In this document: positions 8,901 to 17,179 of the stretch, in pieces
How the letters are laid out: the number at the start of each line of letters is the position of its first letter
Numbering within the stretch: position 1 is the first letter of the stretch
Assembly: GCF_041435215.1 (NCBI RefSeq)
Contig: NZ_CP108394.1
Location: 6,882,001-6,946,000 of the forward strand
DNA: 64,000 nt
Direction: 5' to 3'
Origin: Streptomyces sp. NBC_01314
GTDB lineage: Bacteria; Actinomycetota; Actinomycetes; Streptomycetales; Streptomycetaceae
Notes under the pieces: model-generated
What the model was told of the DNA's origin: nothing
What the model saw: the letters and a program-made list of their open reading frames with translations, nothing else
Databases searched by the model: none
Translations under genes and position numbers: made by a program

Positions 8901-10942
8901 TCGGGGACGCCTTCGCCTCCGGCGGCAGCGCCGGATACGACCACAAGGGCATGGGCATCACCGCCCGCGGTGCCTGGGAGTCGGTCAAGCGGCACTTCCG
9001 GGACGTGGGCACCGACACGCAGTCCGAGGACTTCACGGTCGTCGGCATCGGCGACATGTCCGGTGACGTGTTCGGCAACGGCATGCTGCTCAGTGAGCAC
9101 ATCCGGCTCGTCGCCGCCTTCGACCACCGGCACATCTTCATCGACCCCAGCCCGGACGCGGCGACCTCGTACGCCGAGCGCCGTCGCGTCTTCGAGCTGC
9201 CCCGCTCCAGCTGGGGCGACTACGACACCAGTCTGATCTCCACCGGCGGCGGCGTCTTCCCCCGTACGGCCAAGGCGATCCCGATCAACGGCCACATCCG
9301 GGACGTCCTCGGCATCGAGGAAAAGATCGCCAAGATGACCCCGGCCGACCTCATGAAGGCGATCCTCAAGGCGCCGGTCGACCTGCTGTGGAACGGCGGC
9401 ATCGGCACGTACGTGAAGGCGTCGACCGAGTCGCACGCCGATGTCGGCGACAAGGCCAACGACGCGATCCGGGTCGACGGGCGGGACCTGCGGGTCCAGG
9501 TCGTCGGTGAGGGCGGCAACCTCGGCCTGACGCAGCTGGGGCGGATCGAGTTCGCGCAGACCGGCGGGCGGGTCAACACCGACGCCATCGACAACAGCGC
9601 GGGCGTGGACACCTCCGACCACGAGGTGAACATCAAGATCCTGCTCAACGGCCTGGTCAGGGACGGCGACATGACGGTCAAGCAGCGCAACAAGCTGCTC
9701 GCCGAGATGACCGACGAGGTCGGCCACCTGGTCCTGCGCAACAACTACGCGCAGAACACGGCGATCGCCAACGCCCTCGCCCAGTCCCCGGACATGCTCC
9801 ACGCCCAGCAGCGCTTCATGCGCCACCTGGTCAGGGAGGGCCACCTCGACCGCGCGCTCGAATTCCTGCCCAGCGACCGGCAGATCCGCGAGCGGCTCAA
9901 CACCGGACAGGGCCTGACCGGCCCCGAGACGGCCGTCCTCCTCGCCTACACGAAGATCACGGTCGCCGAGGAACTGCTGCACACCTCGCTGCCGGACGAC
10001 GCCTACCTGCGCAAGCTGCTGCACGCGTACTTCCCGGCCGCGCTGGGCGAGCGGTTCCCCGAGCACATCGACAGCCACCCGCTGAGCCGCGAGATCATCA
10101 CGACCCTGCTGGTCAACGACACGGTCAACACGGGCGGTACGAGCTTCCTGCACCGGCTGCGGGAGGAGACCGGGGCCTCGCTGGAGGAGATCGTCCGGGC
10201 GCAGACCGCGTCCCGCGCGATCTTCGGGTCGGGCGAGGTGTGGGACGGCGTCGAGGGCCTGGACAACACGGTCGACGCGGCCGTCCAGACCCGGATCCGG
10301 CTGCATTCCCGCCGCCTCGTCGAGCGCGGTACACGCTGGCTGCTCAACAACCGGCCGCAGCCGCTGCAGCTCGCCGAGACCATCGCGTTCTTCTCCGAGG
10401 GCGTGCACCTGGTCTGGGGCGAGCTGCCCAAGCTGCTGCGCGGCGCGGACCTGGAGTGGTACCAGAAGATCTACGACGAGCTGACGGGCGCCGGGGTTCC
10501 GGAGGAGCTGGCCACCCGGGTCGCGGGCTTCTCCTCGGCCTTCCCGACGCTCGACATCGTGGCCGTCGCCGACCGGGTCGGCCGGACGCCGATGGAGGTC
10601 GCCGAGGTGTACTACGACCTCGCCGACCGGCTGAGCATCACCCAGCTCATGGACCGCATCATCGACCTGCCGCGCGCCGACCGCTGGCAGTCCATGGCCC
10701 GCGCGGCGATCCGCGAGGACCTGTACGCGGCCCACGCGTCGCTCACCGCCGAGGTCCTCTCCGCGGGCAACGGCTCCTCCACGCCCGAGCAGCGCTTCAA
10801 GGTGTGGGAGCAGAAGAACGCGGCGCTGCTGGGCCGGGCGCGCACGACGCTGGAGGAGATCCAGGGCTCCGACGCGTTCGATCTGGCCAACCTGTCGGTG
10901 GCGATGCGGACGATGCGGACGCTGCTGCGCAGCCACTCGTAG
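5969..10942 (+). CDS. gdhB: large NAD-specific glutamate dehydrogenase
   Basis: A 1657-residue NAD-dependent glutamate dehydrogenase of the ~180-kDa family first characterised in Streptomyces clavuligerus. It oxidatively deaminates glutamate to 2-oxoglutarate and ammonium in the cytoplasm. The N-terminal ~700 residues hold ACT-like regulatory domains. The catalytic part begins near residue 840, with VIVPVGAKGGFVAK (substrate lysine region, ~residue 890), TFSDIANGVAENYNFWLGD and a Rossmann loop VVGIGDMSGDVFGNG (~1027-1041). A helical C-terminal domain follows. Length agrees with the family. The ATG at 5969 has AGGAG and AGAGGA just upstream. Allosteric control by amino acids is known for the family; here the long structured leader also hints at control at RNA level. 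A perfect bidirectional terminator follows. Confidence 0.96.
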   Translation: MQTKLDEAKAELLERAARVAENSPVGGYLPTGTTSESTSGIPDHDTVLAFLQRYYLHTAPEDLSGRDPVDIFGAAHSHYRLAENRPQGTANVRVHTPTVEENGWTCSHSVVEVVTDDMPFLVDSVTNELSRQGRGIHVVIHPQVVVRRDVTGKLVELVIEPAAVAAAAAAVAAGETLPHDAHIESWIHVEMDRETDRADLKQINNDLLRVLSDVREAVEDWEKMRDAAVRIADGLPAENTADDLREQEVEEARELLRWLADDHFTFLGFREYELREDDSLAAVAGTGLGILRSDPHHAGHDHHPVSSSFERLPADARAKAREHKLLVLTKANSRATVHRPSYLDYVGVKKFDAEGNVVGERRFLGLFSSAAYTESVRRVPVVRRKVDDVLRGAGFSPNSHDGRDLLQILETYPRDELFQTPADELRAIVTSVLYLQERRRLRLYLRQDEYGRYYSALVYLPRDRYTTGVRLRIIDILKEELGGISVDFTAMNTESILSRLHFVVRVQPGTELPHLSDADKDRLEAKLVEAARSWSDGFAEALNAEVGEERAAELLRRYANAIPEGYKADHNPRSAVADLVRLEALKQDEDFELSLYEPVGAAPDERRFKIYRKGGSVSLSAVLPVLNRIGVEVIDERPYELRCADRTTAWIYDFGLRMPRPQAGSVDYAGDDARERVQETFAATWTGQAENDGFNSLVLSAGLTWRQAMVLRAYAKYLRQAGSTFSQDYMEDTLRNNVHTTRLLVSLFEARMSPDRQRAGREIVDALLEEVDAALDQVASLDEDRILRSFLTVIKATLRTNFFQEAAGGKPHDYVSMKFDPQVIPDLPAPRPAYEIWVYSPRVEGVHLRFGKVARGGLRWSDRREDFRTEILGLVKAQMVKNTVIVPVGAKGGFVAKQLPDPSVDRDAWLAEGIRSYKTFISALLDITDNMVAGEVVPPSDVVRHDEDDTYLVVAADKGTATFSDIANGVAENYNFWLGDAFASGGSAGYDHKGMGITARGAWESVKRHFRDVGTDTQSEDFTVVGIGDMSGDVFGNGMLLSEHIRLVAAFDHRHIFIDPSPDAATSYAERRRVFELPRSSWGDYDTSLISTGGGVFPRTAKAIPINGHIRDVLGIEEKIAKMTPADLMKAILKAPVDLLWNGGIGTYVKASTESHADVGDKANDAIRVDGRDLRVQVVGEGGNLGLTQLGRIEFAQTGGRVNTDAIDNSAGVDTSDHEVNIKILLNGLVRDGDMTVKQRNKLLAEMTDEVGHLVLRNNYAQNTAIANALAQSPDMLHAQQRFMRHLVREGHLDRALEFLPSDRQIRERLNTGQGLTGPETAVLLAYTKITVAEELLHTSLPDDAYLRKLLHAYFPAALGERFPEHIDSHPLSREIITTLLVNDTVNTGGTSFLHRLREETGASLEEIVRAQTASRAIFGSGEVWDGVEGLDNTVDAAVQTRIRLHSRRLVERGTRWLLNNRPQPLQLAETIAFFSEGVHLVWGELPKLLRGADLEWYQKIYDELTGAGVPEELATRVAGFSSAFPTLDIVAVADRVGRTPMEVAEVYYDLADRLSITQLMDRIIDLPRADRWQSMARAAIREDLYAAHASLTAEVLSAGNGSSTPEQRFKVWEQKNAALLGRARTTLEEIQGSDAFDLANLSVAMRTMRTLLRSHS

Positions 10943-10965
10943 CGTTTTCCGCGCGTACGACGAAG

Positions 10966-11003
10966 GGGGCGCCCCCGGGTTCCGATGAACCCGGGGGCGC
11001 CCC
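10966..11003. terminator. bidirectional terminator between gdhB and the kinase gene
   Basis: A perfect 17-bp stem, GGGGCGCCCCCGGGTTC (10966-10982) with its complement at 10987-11003, around the loop CGAT. It lies 24 bp after gdhB and 17 bp after the convergent kinase gene, so it can serve both. Confidence 0.9.
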
Positions 11004-11019
11004 TCGCGCGTTCACGGTC

Positions 11020-13059
11020 TCAGCGCTGGATCTCCCAGACCGTGATCGTGCCCTTGAGGTCGGGCAGGTAGTCCAGATCGCTGGGGGCGCCGACCTCCGT
11101 GATCGTCCACATCGCGAGGTTGCCCTCGCCGGTGACCGAGCAGAGGTGGTCGCCCTTGACGATCTCGTCGTCCCGGTTGATGGAGTCGCCGCTCAGCGTC
11201 TGGGTGAACGGGTTCTGCTCGGCGCCCGCCAGGCACTCCTCGGGGGTGGTGCCCGCCGCCTTACCCATGGGGTGGGTGAACGTGAGGTTGATGGAGGAGG
11301 CGGAGAACTCCTGTACTTCGGTGCCCATGTAGGTGGTCGGGTCGACCTTGGGCCCGTCGAGGTCCACATAGGTGGTCTCCAGGCTGCCCGGGCCCAGCAC
11401 GCTCATCGCCTTGTTCTCGAAGAGCACGTCGTACGTGGCGTTCGCGGGCACGTTGCCGGTCGACGCGGTGGGGTCCGTGCCTGCATCCGGGGGGTCGTTC
11501 TTCCCACCGGTGTCCTCCGCGTCGCCGGTGGTTTCGGAAGGCGTCGGCGACGAGGCCGCCTTGTCGCCGTCCTTGCCGGCGCTCTTGCCGCTGTCCTTGG
11601 TGCCGTTCGCCGTCGTGTTGCTGTCTTTCTTGTTGTTGAGCACATACACCGTGGCCGCCGCGCCCGAGCCGGCCACGAGGACGAGGGCCAGGGTGACGAG
11701 GGCCGCCTTCAGACCGCGGCGACTCTTCTTGGGGGCGGCCGGTGCCGCCGGTGCCGGGGCCTGCGGGGTGAGGTTGTGGGTGTCCGTCGCCGGGGGCGGG
11801 TAGCCGTAGCCGGGGGTCGGGGCCGGGCCCTGGGGCGCCGGGCCGAAGCCGGTCTGCGGGGGCGTCGGGGCCGGCTGGGGCAGGCCCTGGGTGGTGGCCT
11901 GGGGATAGGCCGCCGGGTCGTGGGGCGGCGTCACAGGGGGCGCCGGGGCGGCGGTCGGAGGGGCGGTCGGGGGTGCCGCGGGCATCTGGGGTGCCGTCGG
12001 CCGGGGCGGGGTCTGGGCCGACTGCTCGCGGCGGGCGATCTCGGCGGTGAGCGGTGCCGGGAGCCAGCCGGAGAAGTCGCTGAGGCCGCGGCCCGCCGAC
12101 TCCTGGCAGAGCGTGGCCAGTTCCTCGGTGCCGACGCGCTCGGCCGGCTCGGCGGTCAGGCAGCGCTCCAGCAGGGGGCGCAACCGCTCGTCGTACCCGT
12201 CGAGCTTCGGCGGCCGCTGGGCGGTGTTGGCGATCTGCGCGGCGATGGTGATGGCACCGCCGTCGCCGTACGGGTGGCGTCCGGTGGCCGCGACGGCGGC
12301 GATCAGACCGAGCGAGAAGACGTCGGTCGCCGGGGTGACCTGCTCGCCGAGGGCGTGCTCCGGCGACATGTACTGCGGGGTGCCGATCAGGCCGCCGGAC
12401 TGGGTCAGGTGGGTGGCGTCGGCGGCGCGGGCGATGCCGAAGTCGATGACGAACGGACCCTGGGAGCCCAGCAGGATGTTGCTGGGCTTGAGGTCGCGGT
12501 GGATGACGCCGGCCGCGTGGATGGAGGTCAGGGCACGGGCCGCGCAGCCGACCAGCTGGAACACGGCGGGCAGGGGGAGCGGACCGAAGGCGACGAGGGC
12601 GTCGTGCAGGGGGATTCCCGCGATGAACGCCGAGGCCAGCCAGGGCAGTTCGCCGTTGGTGTCGTGGTCGACGACCGGGACGATGTGGTAGCCCTGCACG
12701 CGGCGGGCCGCCTGGACCTCCTGCTCGAAGCGGCGGCGGAAGTCGGGGTCCTGGCCGTACTCGCGGCGGATGACCTTCAGGGCGACGGGCTGGCCGCCGC
12801 GGGTGTGCGACAGATAGACCGTGCCCATGCCGCCCTCGCCGATGCGGGCCTGCAGGTGGTACCCGGCGGTCTCTCGTGGATCCTGCGGTCCCAGCGGGCT
12901 CAGGATGTCGCCAGTGCTGCTGCTGATGGGAGCCTCCCCCGGTACGGTGCGCAACTCCTGTGCACTGTTGGGCTCTTGTTGGGCGGGACCAGAGCTTATC
13001 GGGAGTCCGGCGGCTGTTGGCCGTGCCCACCCGTTCCGGCCTGCGGTGCGACCGCCCAC
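11020..13059 (-). CDS. membrane Ser/Thr protein kinase with extracytoplasmic sensor domain
   Basis: A Hanks-type kinase of up to 679 residues. Kinase motifs are RIGEGGMGTVYL (P-loop, ~72-83), VALKVI (catalytic Lys), GVIHRDLKPSNILL (~182-195), VIDFGIARA and GTPQYMSPEH. After a Pro-rich linker (~330-445) comes one transmembrane helix (ALVTLALVLVAGSGAAATVY, ~452-472). A Ser/Thr/Asp-rich stalk and a ~145-residue extracellular domain with two Cys (EECLAG, HLCSVT) follow. No PASTA repeats are present, so the ligand is unknown. The GTG at 13059, 25 bp after the upstream kinase gene, lacks a clear Shine-Dalgarno; the true start may lie closer to residue 40-60. It is probably co-transcribed with the kinase at 13085-14128 and shares its architecture around the catalytic loop. 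Confidence 0.88.
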   Translation of the reverse strand: MGGRTAGRNGWARPTAAGLPISSGPAQQEPNSAQELRTVPGEAPISSSTGDILSPLGPQDPRETAGYHLQARIGEGGMGTVYLSHTRGGQPVALKVIRREYGQDPDFRRRFEQEVQAARRVQGYHIVPVVDHDTNGELPWLASAFIAGIPLHDALVAFGPLPLPAVFQLVGCAARALTSIHAAGVIHRDLKPSNILLGSQGPFVIDFGIARAADATHLTQSGGLIGTPQYMSPEHALGEQVTPATDVFSLGLIAAVAATGRHPYGDGGAITIAAQIANTAQRPPKLDGYDERLRPLLERCLTAEPAERVGTEELATLCQESAGRGLSDFSGWLPAPLTAEIARREQSAQTPPRPTAPQMPAAPPTAPPTAAPAPPVTPPHDPAAYPQATTQGLPQPAPTPPQTGFGPAPQGPAPTPGYGYPPPATDTHNLTPQAPAPAAPAAPKKSRRGLKAALVTLALVLVAGSGAAATVYVLNNKKDSNTTANGTKDSGKSAGKDGDKAASSPTPSETTGDAEDTGGKNDPPDAGTDPTASTGNVPANATYDVLFENKAMSVLGPGSLETTYVDLDGPKVDPTTYMGTEVQEFSASSINLTFTHPMGKAAGTTPEECLAGAEQNPFTQTLSGDSINRDDEIVKGDHLCSVTGEGNLAMWTITEVGAPSDLDYLPDLKGTITVWEIQR

Positions 13060-13084
13060 AGTGGTACGGACAACGGACCGCGGC

Positions 13085-14128
13085 CTACGGTTCCCGGCGC
13101 ACTCTCCTGCGCCATTCCTCGTCCCGGACCGTGATCGGGGCCGTCGACGGGAGTTGACGGGCCGTCGGCGCTTCCGAGAGCCGTGGGGCAGGCGTCGTCG
13201 GGGCCTCCGTCAAGGACAGGGTGCGGAAGGCTGTTTCGATGAGCGTCACCGAGGTGGCCACGGGGCCCGGTAGCCAGGAGGCGAAGTCGCGGACGTCGCG
13301 GCGGGCCGCGCCGGCGCAGTGCTCGGCCATGGCGGCGGCGGAGGGGCGGGACGCCGGGTCGGCGGTGAGGCAGCGGCGGACGACGTCGAGGAGGGGACGG
13401 TCGATGCCGTCCAGGGCGGGTGGGGCGACGTCGGTGGCGGCGATGCGGGTCGCGATGGCCAGGGGGTTGCCGCGGCCGTACGGGTGGCGCCCGGTGGCGG
13501 CGACCGCCGCGATCAGTCCGAGCGCGAAGACGTCGGACGCGGAGGTGACCCGGCGGCCGAGGGCGTGCTCGGGGGACATGTAGCGCGGGGTGCCGATGAG
13601 GCGTCCGGCGGTGGTGAGGGTGGCCGCGCCCGCCGCCCGCGCGATGCCGAAGTCGAGCAGCCAGGGCCCGTCCGCCGCGAGCAGCAGGTTGGCGGGCTTG
13701 ACGTCCCGGTGGATCACTCCGGCGGTGTGCACGGCGTCCAGCGCGTACGCGACGCAGGCCAGTAGCTGCAGGACGGTGGGGACGGGGAGCGGGCCGTGGG
13801 TCTCCAGGGCCTGGTCGAGGGGGACGCCCGGGACGTAGTGGGTGGCGAGCCAGGGCCGCTCCGCACCGGCGTCGTGGTCGACGATCGGCACCAGGTGGTA
13901 GCCGGAGACGCGGCGCCCGGCGGCCACCTCGCGGGCGAAGCGCTCACGGAAGGCGGGACTGGCGGCGTACTCCGGGCGGACCAGCTTCAGCGCGACCGGC
14001 TGGCCGCCCCGGCTGCGGGAGAGATAGACGGTACCCATGCCGCCCTCACCGATCCGGGCGTACAGCGGGTACCCGGCGATCTCCCGCGGATCCTCCACCC
14101 GCAGCGGCTCAGGCACCACCCCGCGCAT
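13085..14128 (-). CDS. soluble Ser/Thr protein kinase
   Basis: A 347-residue Hanks-type kinase without a membrane segment. The domain spans nearly the whole protein: RIGEGGMGTVYLSRSR, VALKLVRPEY, GVIHRDVKPANLLL (~residues 135-148), LLDFGIARA and GTPRYMSPEHALG. It ends in a Pro/Thr-rich tail. The ATG at 14128 has GGAGGAGG six bases upstream, so the much longer open frame that runs on to 17197 is not coding beyond this point. It closely resembles the kinase encoded 25 bp downstream, including YL.ARIGEGGMGTVYLS and the GRHPYG loop, suggesting a duplication in which one copy lacks or lost the membrane-sensor half. It is divergent from the GT2-TagF gene at 14285, which makes a wall-polymer regulatory role conceivable. 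Confidence 0.93.
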   Translation of the reverse strand: MRGVVPEPLRVEDPREIAGYPLYARIGEGGMGTVYLSRSRGGQPVALKLVRPEYAASPAFRERFAREVAAGRRVSGYHLVPIVDHDAGAERPWLATHYVPGVPLDQALETHGPLPVPTVLQLLACVAYALDAVHTAGVIHRDVKPANLLLAADGPWLLDFGIARAAGAATLTTAGRLIGTPRYMSPEHALGRRVTSASDVFALGLIAAVAATGRHPYGRGNPLAIATRIAATDVAPPALDGIDRPLLDVVRRCLTADPASRPSAAAMAEHCAGAARRDVRDFASWLPGPVATSVTLIETAFRTLSLTEAPTTPAPRLSEAPTARQLPSTAPITVRDEEWRRRVRREP

Positions 14129-14284
14129 CGACCGCCTCCTCCGCTCACGCCTGCCTCCGGAGCGTATCGCGGGACGGCCGCGCCGGTCGCGGATGAGGCA
14201 ACCCGTGCACCCGCGCGGACATCTACCCAAGTGGCCCTCAACCGCACCACGGTCTATAGAGGGTAGAAGAAGCAGCGAAACGGG

Positions 14285-17179
14285 ATGAATGGGGTGAGCG
14301 CGGACGTGGACCAGCGACCCGCGATGTCCGTCGTCGTGATCGTCTACAACGACGAGGCCAGACTGCCCACGGCCGTCCGCTCGGTGCTGGAGCAGACGCT
14401 GCGGAGCGTCGAGGTCGTGATCGTCGACGACCACAGCACGGACGGCTCGTACGAGGTGGCCGCCCGCCTCGCCGCCGAGCACCCGGGCCGCGTACGGGCG
14501 TACCGGCTCCCCCAGAACAGCGGCGGCTGCGGCGCACCCCGCAACCAGGGCATCCGTGAGACCCGCGGCGAGTACGTCCTCTTCCTCGACAGCGACGACG
14601 TCCTGGAGCGCAACGCCTGCCGGAACATGCTGGAGGCCGCCGAGACCACCGGCGCCGACCTCGTCTCCGGCCTCTGCGTCCGCGTCCACGTGGACACCCG
14701 CACACGGAAGGAGAGCAAGTGGTACCCCTGGCTGTACACCCGCACCCGTACCCTCGACTCGATCTCCGAGCTGCCCGACCTGCTGGTCTACGACACGCTG
14801 TCCACCAACAAGTGCTACCGCCGGGACTTCCTGGTCGACAACGGCCTGCTGTTCCCCGTAGGCATCCACTACGAGGATCTCTTCTTCTCCGCCCAGGCGT
14901 ACGCCGCCGCCCGCCGTATCACCCTGATCCCCAACCGGGTCTACGACTGGAACGTCGTCCAGAACTCCGGGAAGTCCGAGGCCTCGATCAGCAACCGGCG
15001 GGCCGAGATCGCCAACTTCGCGCACCGCATGGAGATCCACCGTAGGGTGGACCGGCTCCTCGCCGACAAGGGCATGCGGGAGCTGAAGTTCCACAAGGAC
15101 GTCAAGTTCCTCAAGCACGACCTGGTGCTGCACCTGCGTGACCTGCCCTTCCGGGACGCGGCCTACCGCCGGGAGTTCGCGGAGCTGGCCCGTGCCTATC
15201 TGGCGTCGGTCGACCCGGCCGCGTACGACGAGGTCGAACCCATCCACGCCATCTGCGCCTACCTCCTGCGGATGAGCGACTGGGACAACCTGCTGCCCGC
15301 CGTGGACACGCTCACCAACCGCGACAAGGTCTCCGCGCCGCTCGTCGAACGCGACGGGCGCGTCTACTGGTGCGCCGAGCACCTGGACACCCCCGGAGAG
15401 GAAGGGGAGTTCGCGCGCCGCGTCCTGGACGTCACCGAACTCGGCTACCACGCCCGCCCGGTCGGGAAGCTGTTCCTGCGCGACGAGCTGACGCGGTACG
15501 AAGAGGATGCGGCGGGCGGCGGCATCCGTCTCGCCGGGCGCGTCACCAACCCCCTCGGGATCATCCCGCTCGATGCCCGGCTCACCGCCGAGCTGGAGTT
15601 CTACGCCCGCCGCCCCGGCGTGCGCTTTCGGACCTTCCGGGTGCCGGTGACGACCGTCCGGCACGACGGCCCGTACGTCGCCTGGCAGGCCACCGCCGAC
15701 ATCTCGAAGACCCTCCGCCCGCTCGGCATCGTGGACGCCGTCTGGGACGTACGCCTTCATCTGGACGTCGACGGCGAGCGCACCACCAGCCGGCTCACCG
15801 CCGCCGAACCGGGCCTGGCCACCGGTGAGTTGCCGGTCCGCCCCCGCCTCACGCGGCTGGTCGCCGACCGGGTCGAACCGGGGATCTCCGCCCGCGGCCA
15901 CCTCGCGTTCCGGCTGGTCCCCGACAAGAAGGCCACCGTCCTCGTCACCCGAGGCCTCCAGGGCGCCCCTGGCCGGCTCGCCAAGTCGGGCTACCGCAGG
16001 GCGAAGGCGCTGCGCAAGAAGGCCACCTCCGGAGACACCAAAATCCGCCTTTACCACCAGGTTCTCCGGCGCATGCCGATGCGCCGGCGCCTGGTGGTGT
16101 TCGAGAGCCACCTCGGCCGGCAGTACAGCGACAGCCCCCGGGCGATCTACGAGGAGATGCGCCGCCAGGGCCTCGACTTCGAGGCGGTGTGGTCGTACGC
16201 GGGCCGCCCGGAGGGCTTCCCCGCCGACGCCACCCTCGTCCGCCGCTGGTCGCTGCCGTACCTGCGGGCGCTGGCCCGCGCCGAGTTCTGGATCGACAAC
16301 CAGAGCTTCCCGCTGAAACTGGCCAAGCGCCCCGGTACGACGTACATCCAGACCTGGCACGGTTCCGCGCTCAAGCGCATGGGCTTCGACGAGCCCGGCT
16401 GGAAGCTCAAGGCCCGCGCCGAGCAGGCCGAACAACAACGCACCCTCGACCGTTTCGACCACTTCCTGATCCGCTCCGAGCACGACGTCCGCACCCTGGC
16501 GAAGGCCTTCCGGCTGCGCGAGAAGGTGCTGCTGCGGGTGGGCTATCCGCGCAACGACGCGCTGGTGCGAGCCCGGGGGACGTCCCAACGCGCCCGGCTG
16601 GCAGCCGAGTTGGGTATCCCACCGATTCCGGCGGACAAGAAGGTCCTGCTCTACGCCCCCACCTTCCGCCACCAGGGGCAGCGCCGCTTCACCCTCCCCT
16701 TCGACGTGGAGCGCTTCGCCGAGACGTTCGGCGACGAGTACGTCCTCCTCGTACGCGCCCACTACCTCAACCACGTCGTGCTCCCGCCGTCGGTCCGGGG
16801 CCGGGTCGTCGACGTCTCGGCCCACCACGACGTGACCCCCGTCCTCGCCCTCGCGGACGCGCTGATCACGGACTACTCGTCGGTGATGTTCGACTACGCG
16901 CTGCTGGACCGCCCGATGCTCTTCTTCACGTACGACTACGAGGAGTACGTGCACGAGGGCCGGGGCACCTACTTCGACCTCCTCGAACGGGCGCCGGGCC
17001 CGATCGTGCGGACGGAGGACGAGCTGCACTCCGTCCTGCGGTCGATGCCGCTGGACGAGCAGACGCTCAAGTACGCCGCCGCGCGGGAGCGGTTCACGGC
17101 CGACTTCGGCGAGTACGACAAGGGGACGGCGGCCCAGAGCGTCGTCGACCAGTTCTTCTCCGGGTGGAGGCGCACGTGA
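14285..17179 (+). CDS. GT2 glycosyltransferase - CDP-glycerol glycerophosphotransferase fusion
   Basis: A 964-residue bifunctional wall-polymer enzyme. Residues ~14-250 are a GT-A family 2 glycosyltransferase (SVVVIVYNDEARL, VEVVIVDDHSTDGS, VLFLDSDD near residue 98). Residues ~300-560 form a beta-rich middle region like that of TarS/TarP-type proteins. From ~600 a TagF-like CDP-glycerol:glycerophosphotransferase follows, with TWHGSALKRMGF (~691), LLYAPTFRHQG and the signature ITDYSSVMFDYALLDRPM (~860). Such enzymes build and glycosylate polyol-phosphate teichoic-acid polymers on the inner membrane face. It corresponds by content and context to S. coelicolor SCO2997, as I remember it. It is translationally coupled to the GT4 gene (GTGA overlap). 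A weak Shine-Dalgarno precedes ATG 14285; GTG 14294 is an alternative start. Confidence 0.92.
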   Translation: MNGVSADVDQRPAMSVVVIVYNDEARLPTAVRSVLEQTLRSVEVVIVDDHSTDGSYEVAARLAAEHPGRVRAYRLPQNSGGCGAPRNQGIRETRGEYVLFLDSDDVLERNACRNMLEAAETTGADLVSGLCVRVHVDTRTRKESKWYPWLYTRTRTLDSISELPDLLVYDTLSTNKCYRRDFLVDNGLLFPVGIHYEDLFFSAQAYAAARRITLIPNRVYDWNVVQNSGKSEASISNRRAEIANFAHRMEIHRRVDRLLADKGMRELKFHKDVKFLKHDLVLHLRDLPFRDAAYRREFAELARAYLASVDPAAYDEVEPIHAICAYLLRMSDWDNLLPAVDTLTNRDKVSAPLVERDGRVYWCAEHLDTPGEEGEFARRVLDVTELGYHARPVGKLFLRDELTRYEEDAAGGGIRLAGRVTNPLGIIPLDARLTAELEFYARRPGVRFRTFRVPVTTVRHDGPYVAWQATADISKTLRPLGIVDAVWDVRLHLDVDGERTTSRLTAAEPGLATGELPVRPRLTRLVADRVEPGISARGHLAFRLVPDKKATVLVTRGLQGAPGRLAKSGYRRAKALRKKATSGDTKIRLYHQVLRRMPMRRRLVVFESHLGRQYSDSPRAIYEEMRRQGLDFEAVWSYAGRPEGFPADATLVRRWSLPYLRALARAEFWIDNQSFPLKLAKRPGTTYIQTWHGSALKRMGFDEPGWKLKARAEQAEQQRTLDRFDHFLIRSEHDVRTLAKAFRLREKVLLRVGYPRNDALVRARGTSQRARLAAELGIPPIPADKKVLLYAPTFRHQGQRRFTLPFDVERFAETFGDEYVLLVRAHYLNHVVLPPSVRGRVVDVSAHHDVTPVLALADALITDYSSVMFDYALLDRPMLFFTYDYEEYVHEGRGTYFDLLERAPGPIVRTEDELHSVLRSMPLDEQTLKYAAARERFTADFGEYDKGTAAQSVVDQFFSGWRRT

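Noticed and set aside
6356..10936. A 1526-residue open frame on the minus strand opposite gdhB
   Set aside because: It is a shadow of the GC-rich gdhB gene: no domain or motif is recognisable, composition is skewed, and gdhB on the other strand is unmistakable.
10943..13134. Plus-strand frame 10240-13134 (964 residues) running through the kinase gene
   Set aside because: It overlaps gdhB and lies opposite a clear kinase; no protein features are present.
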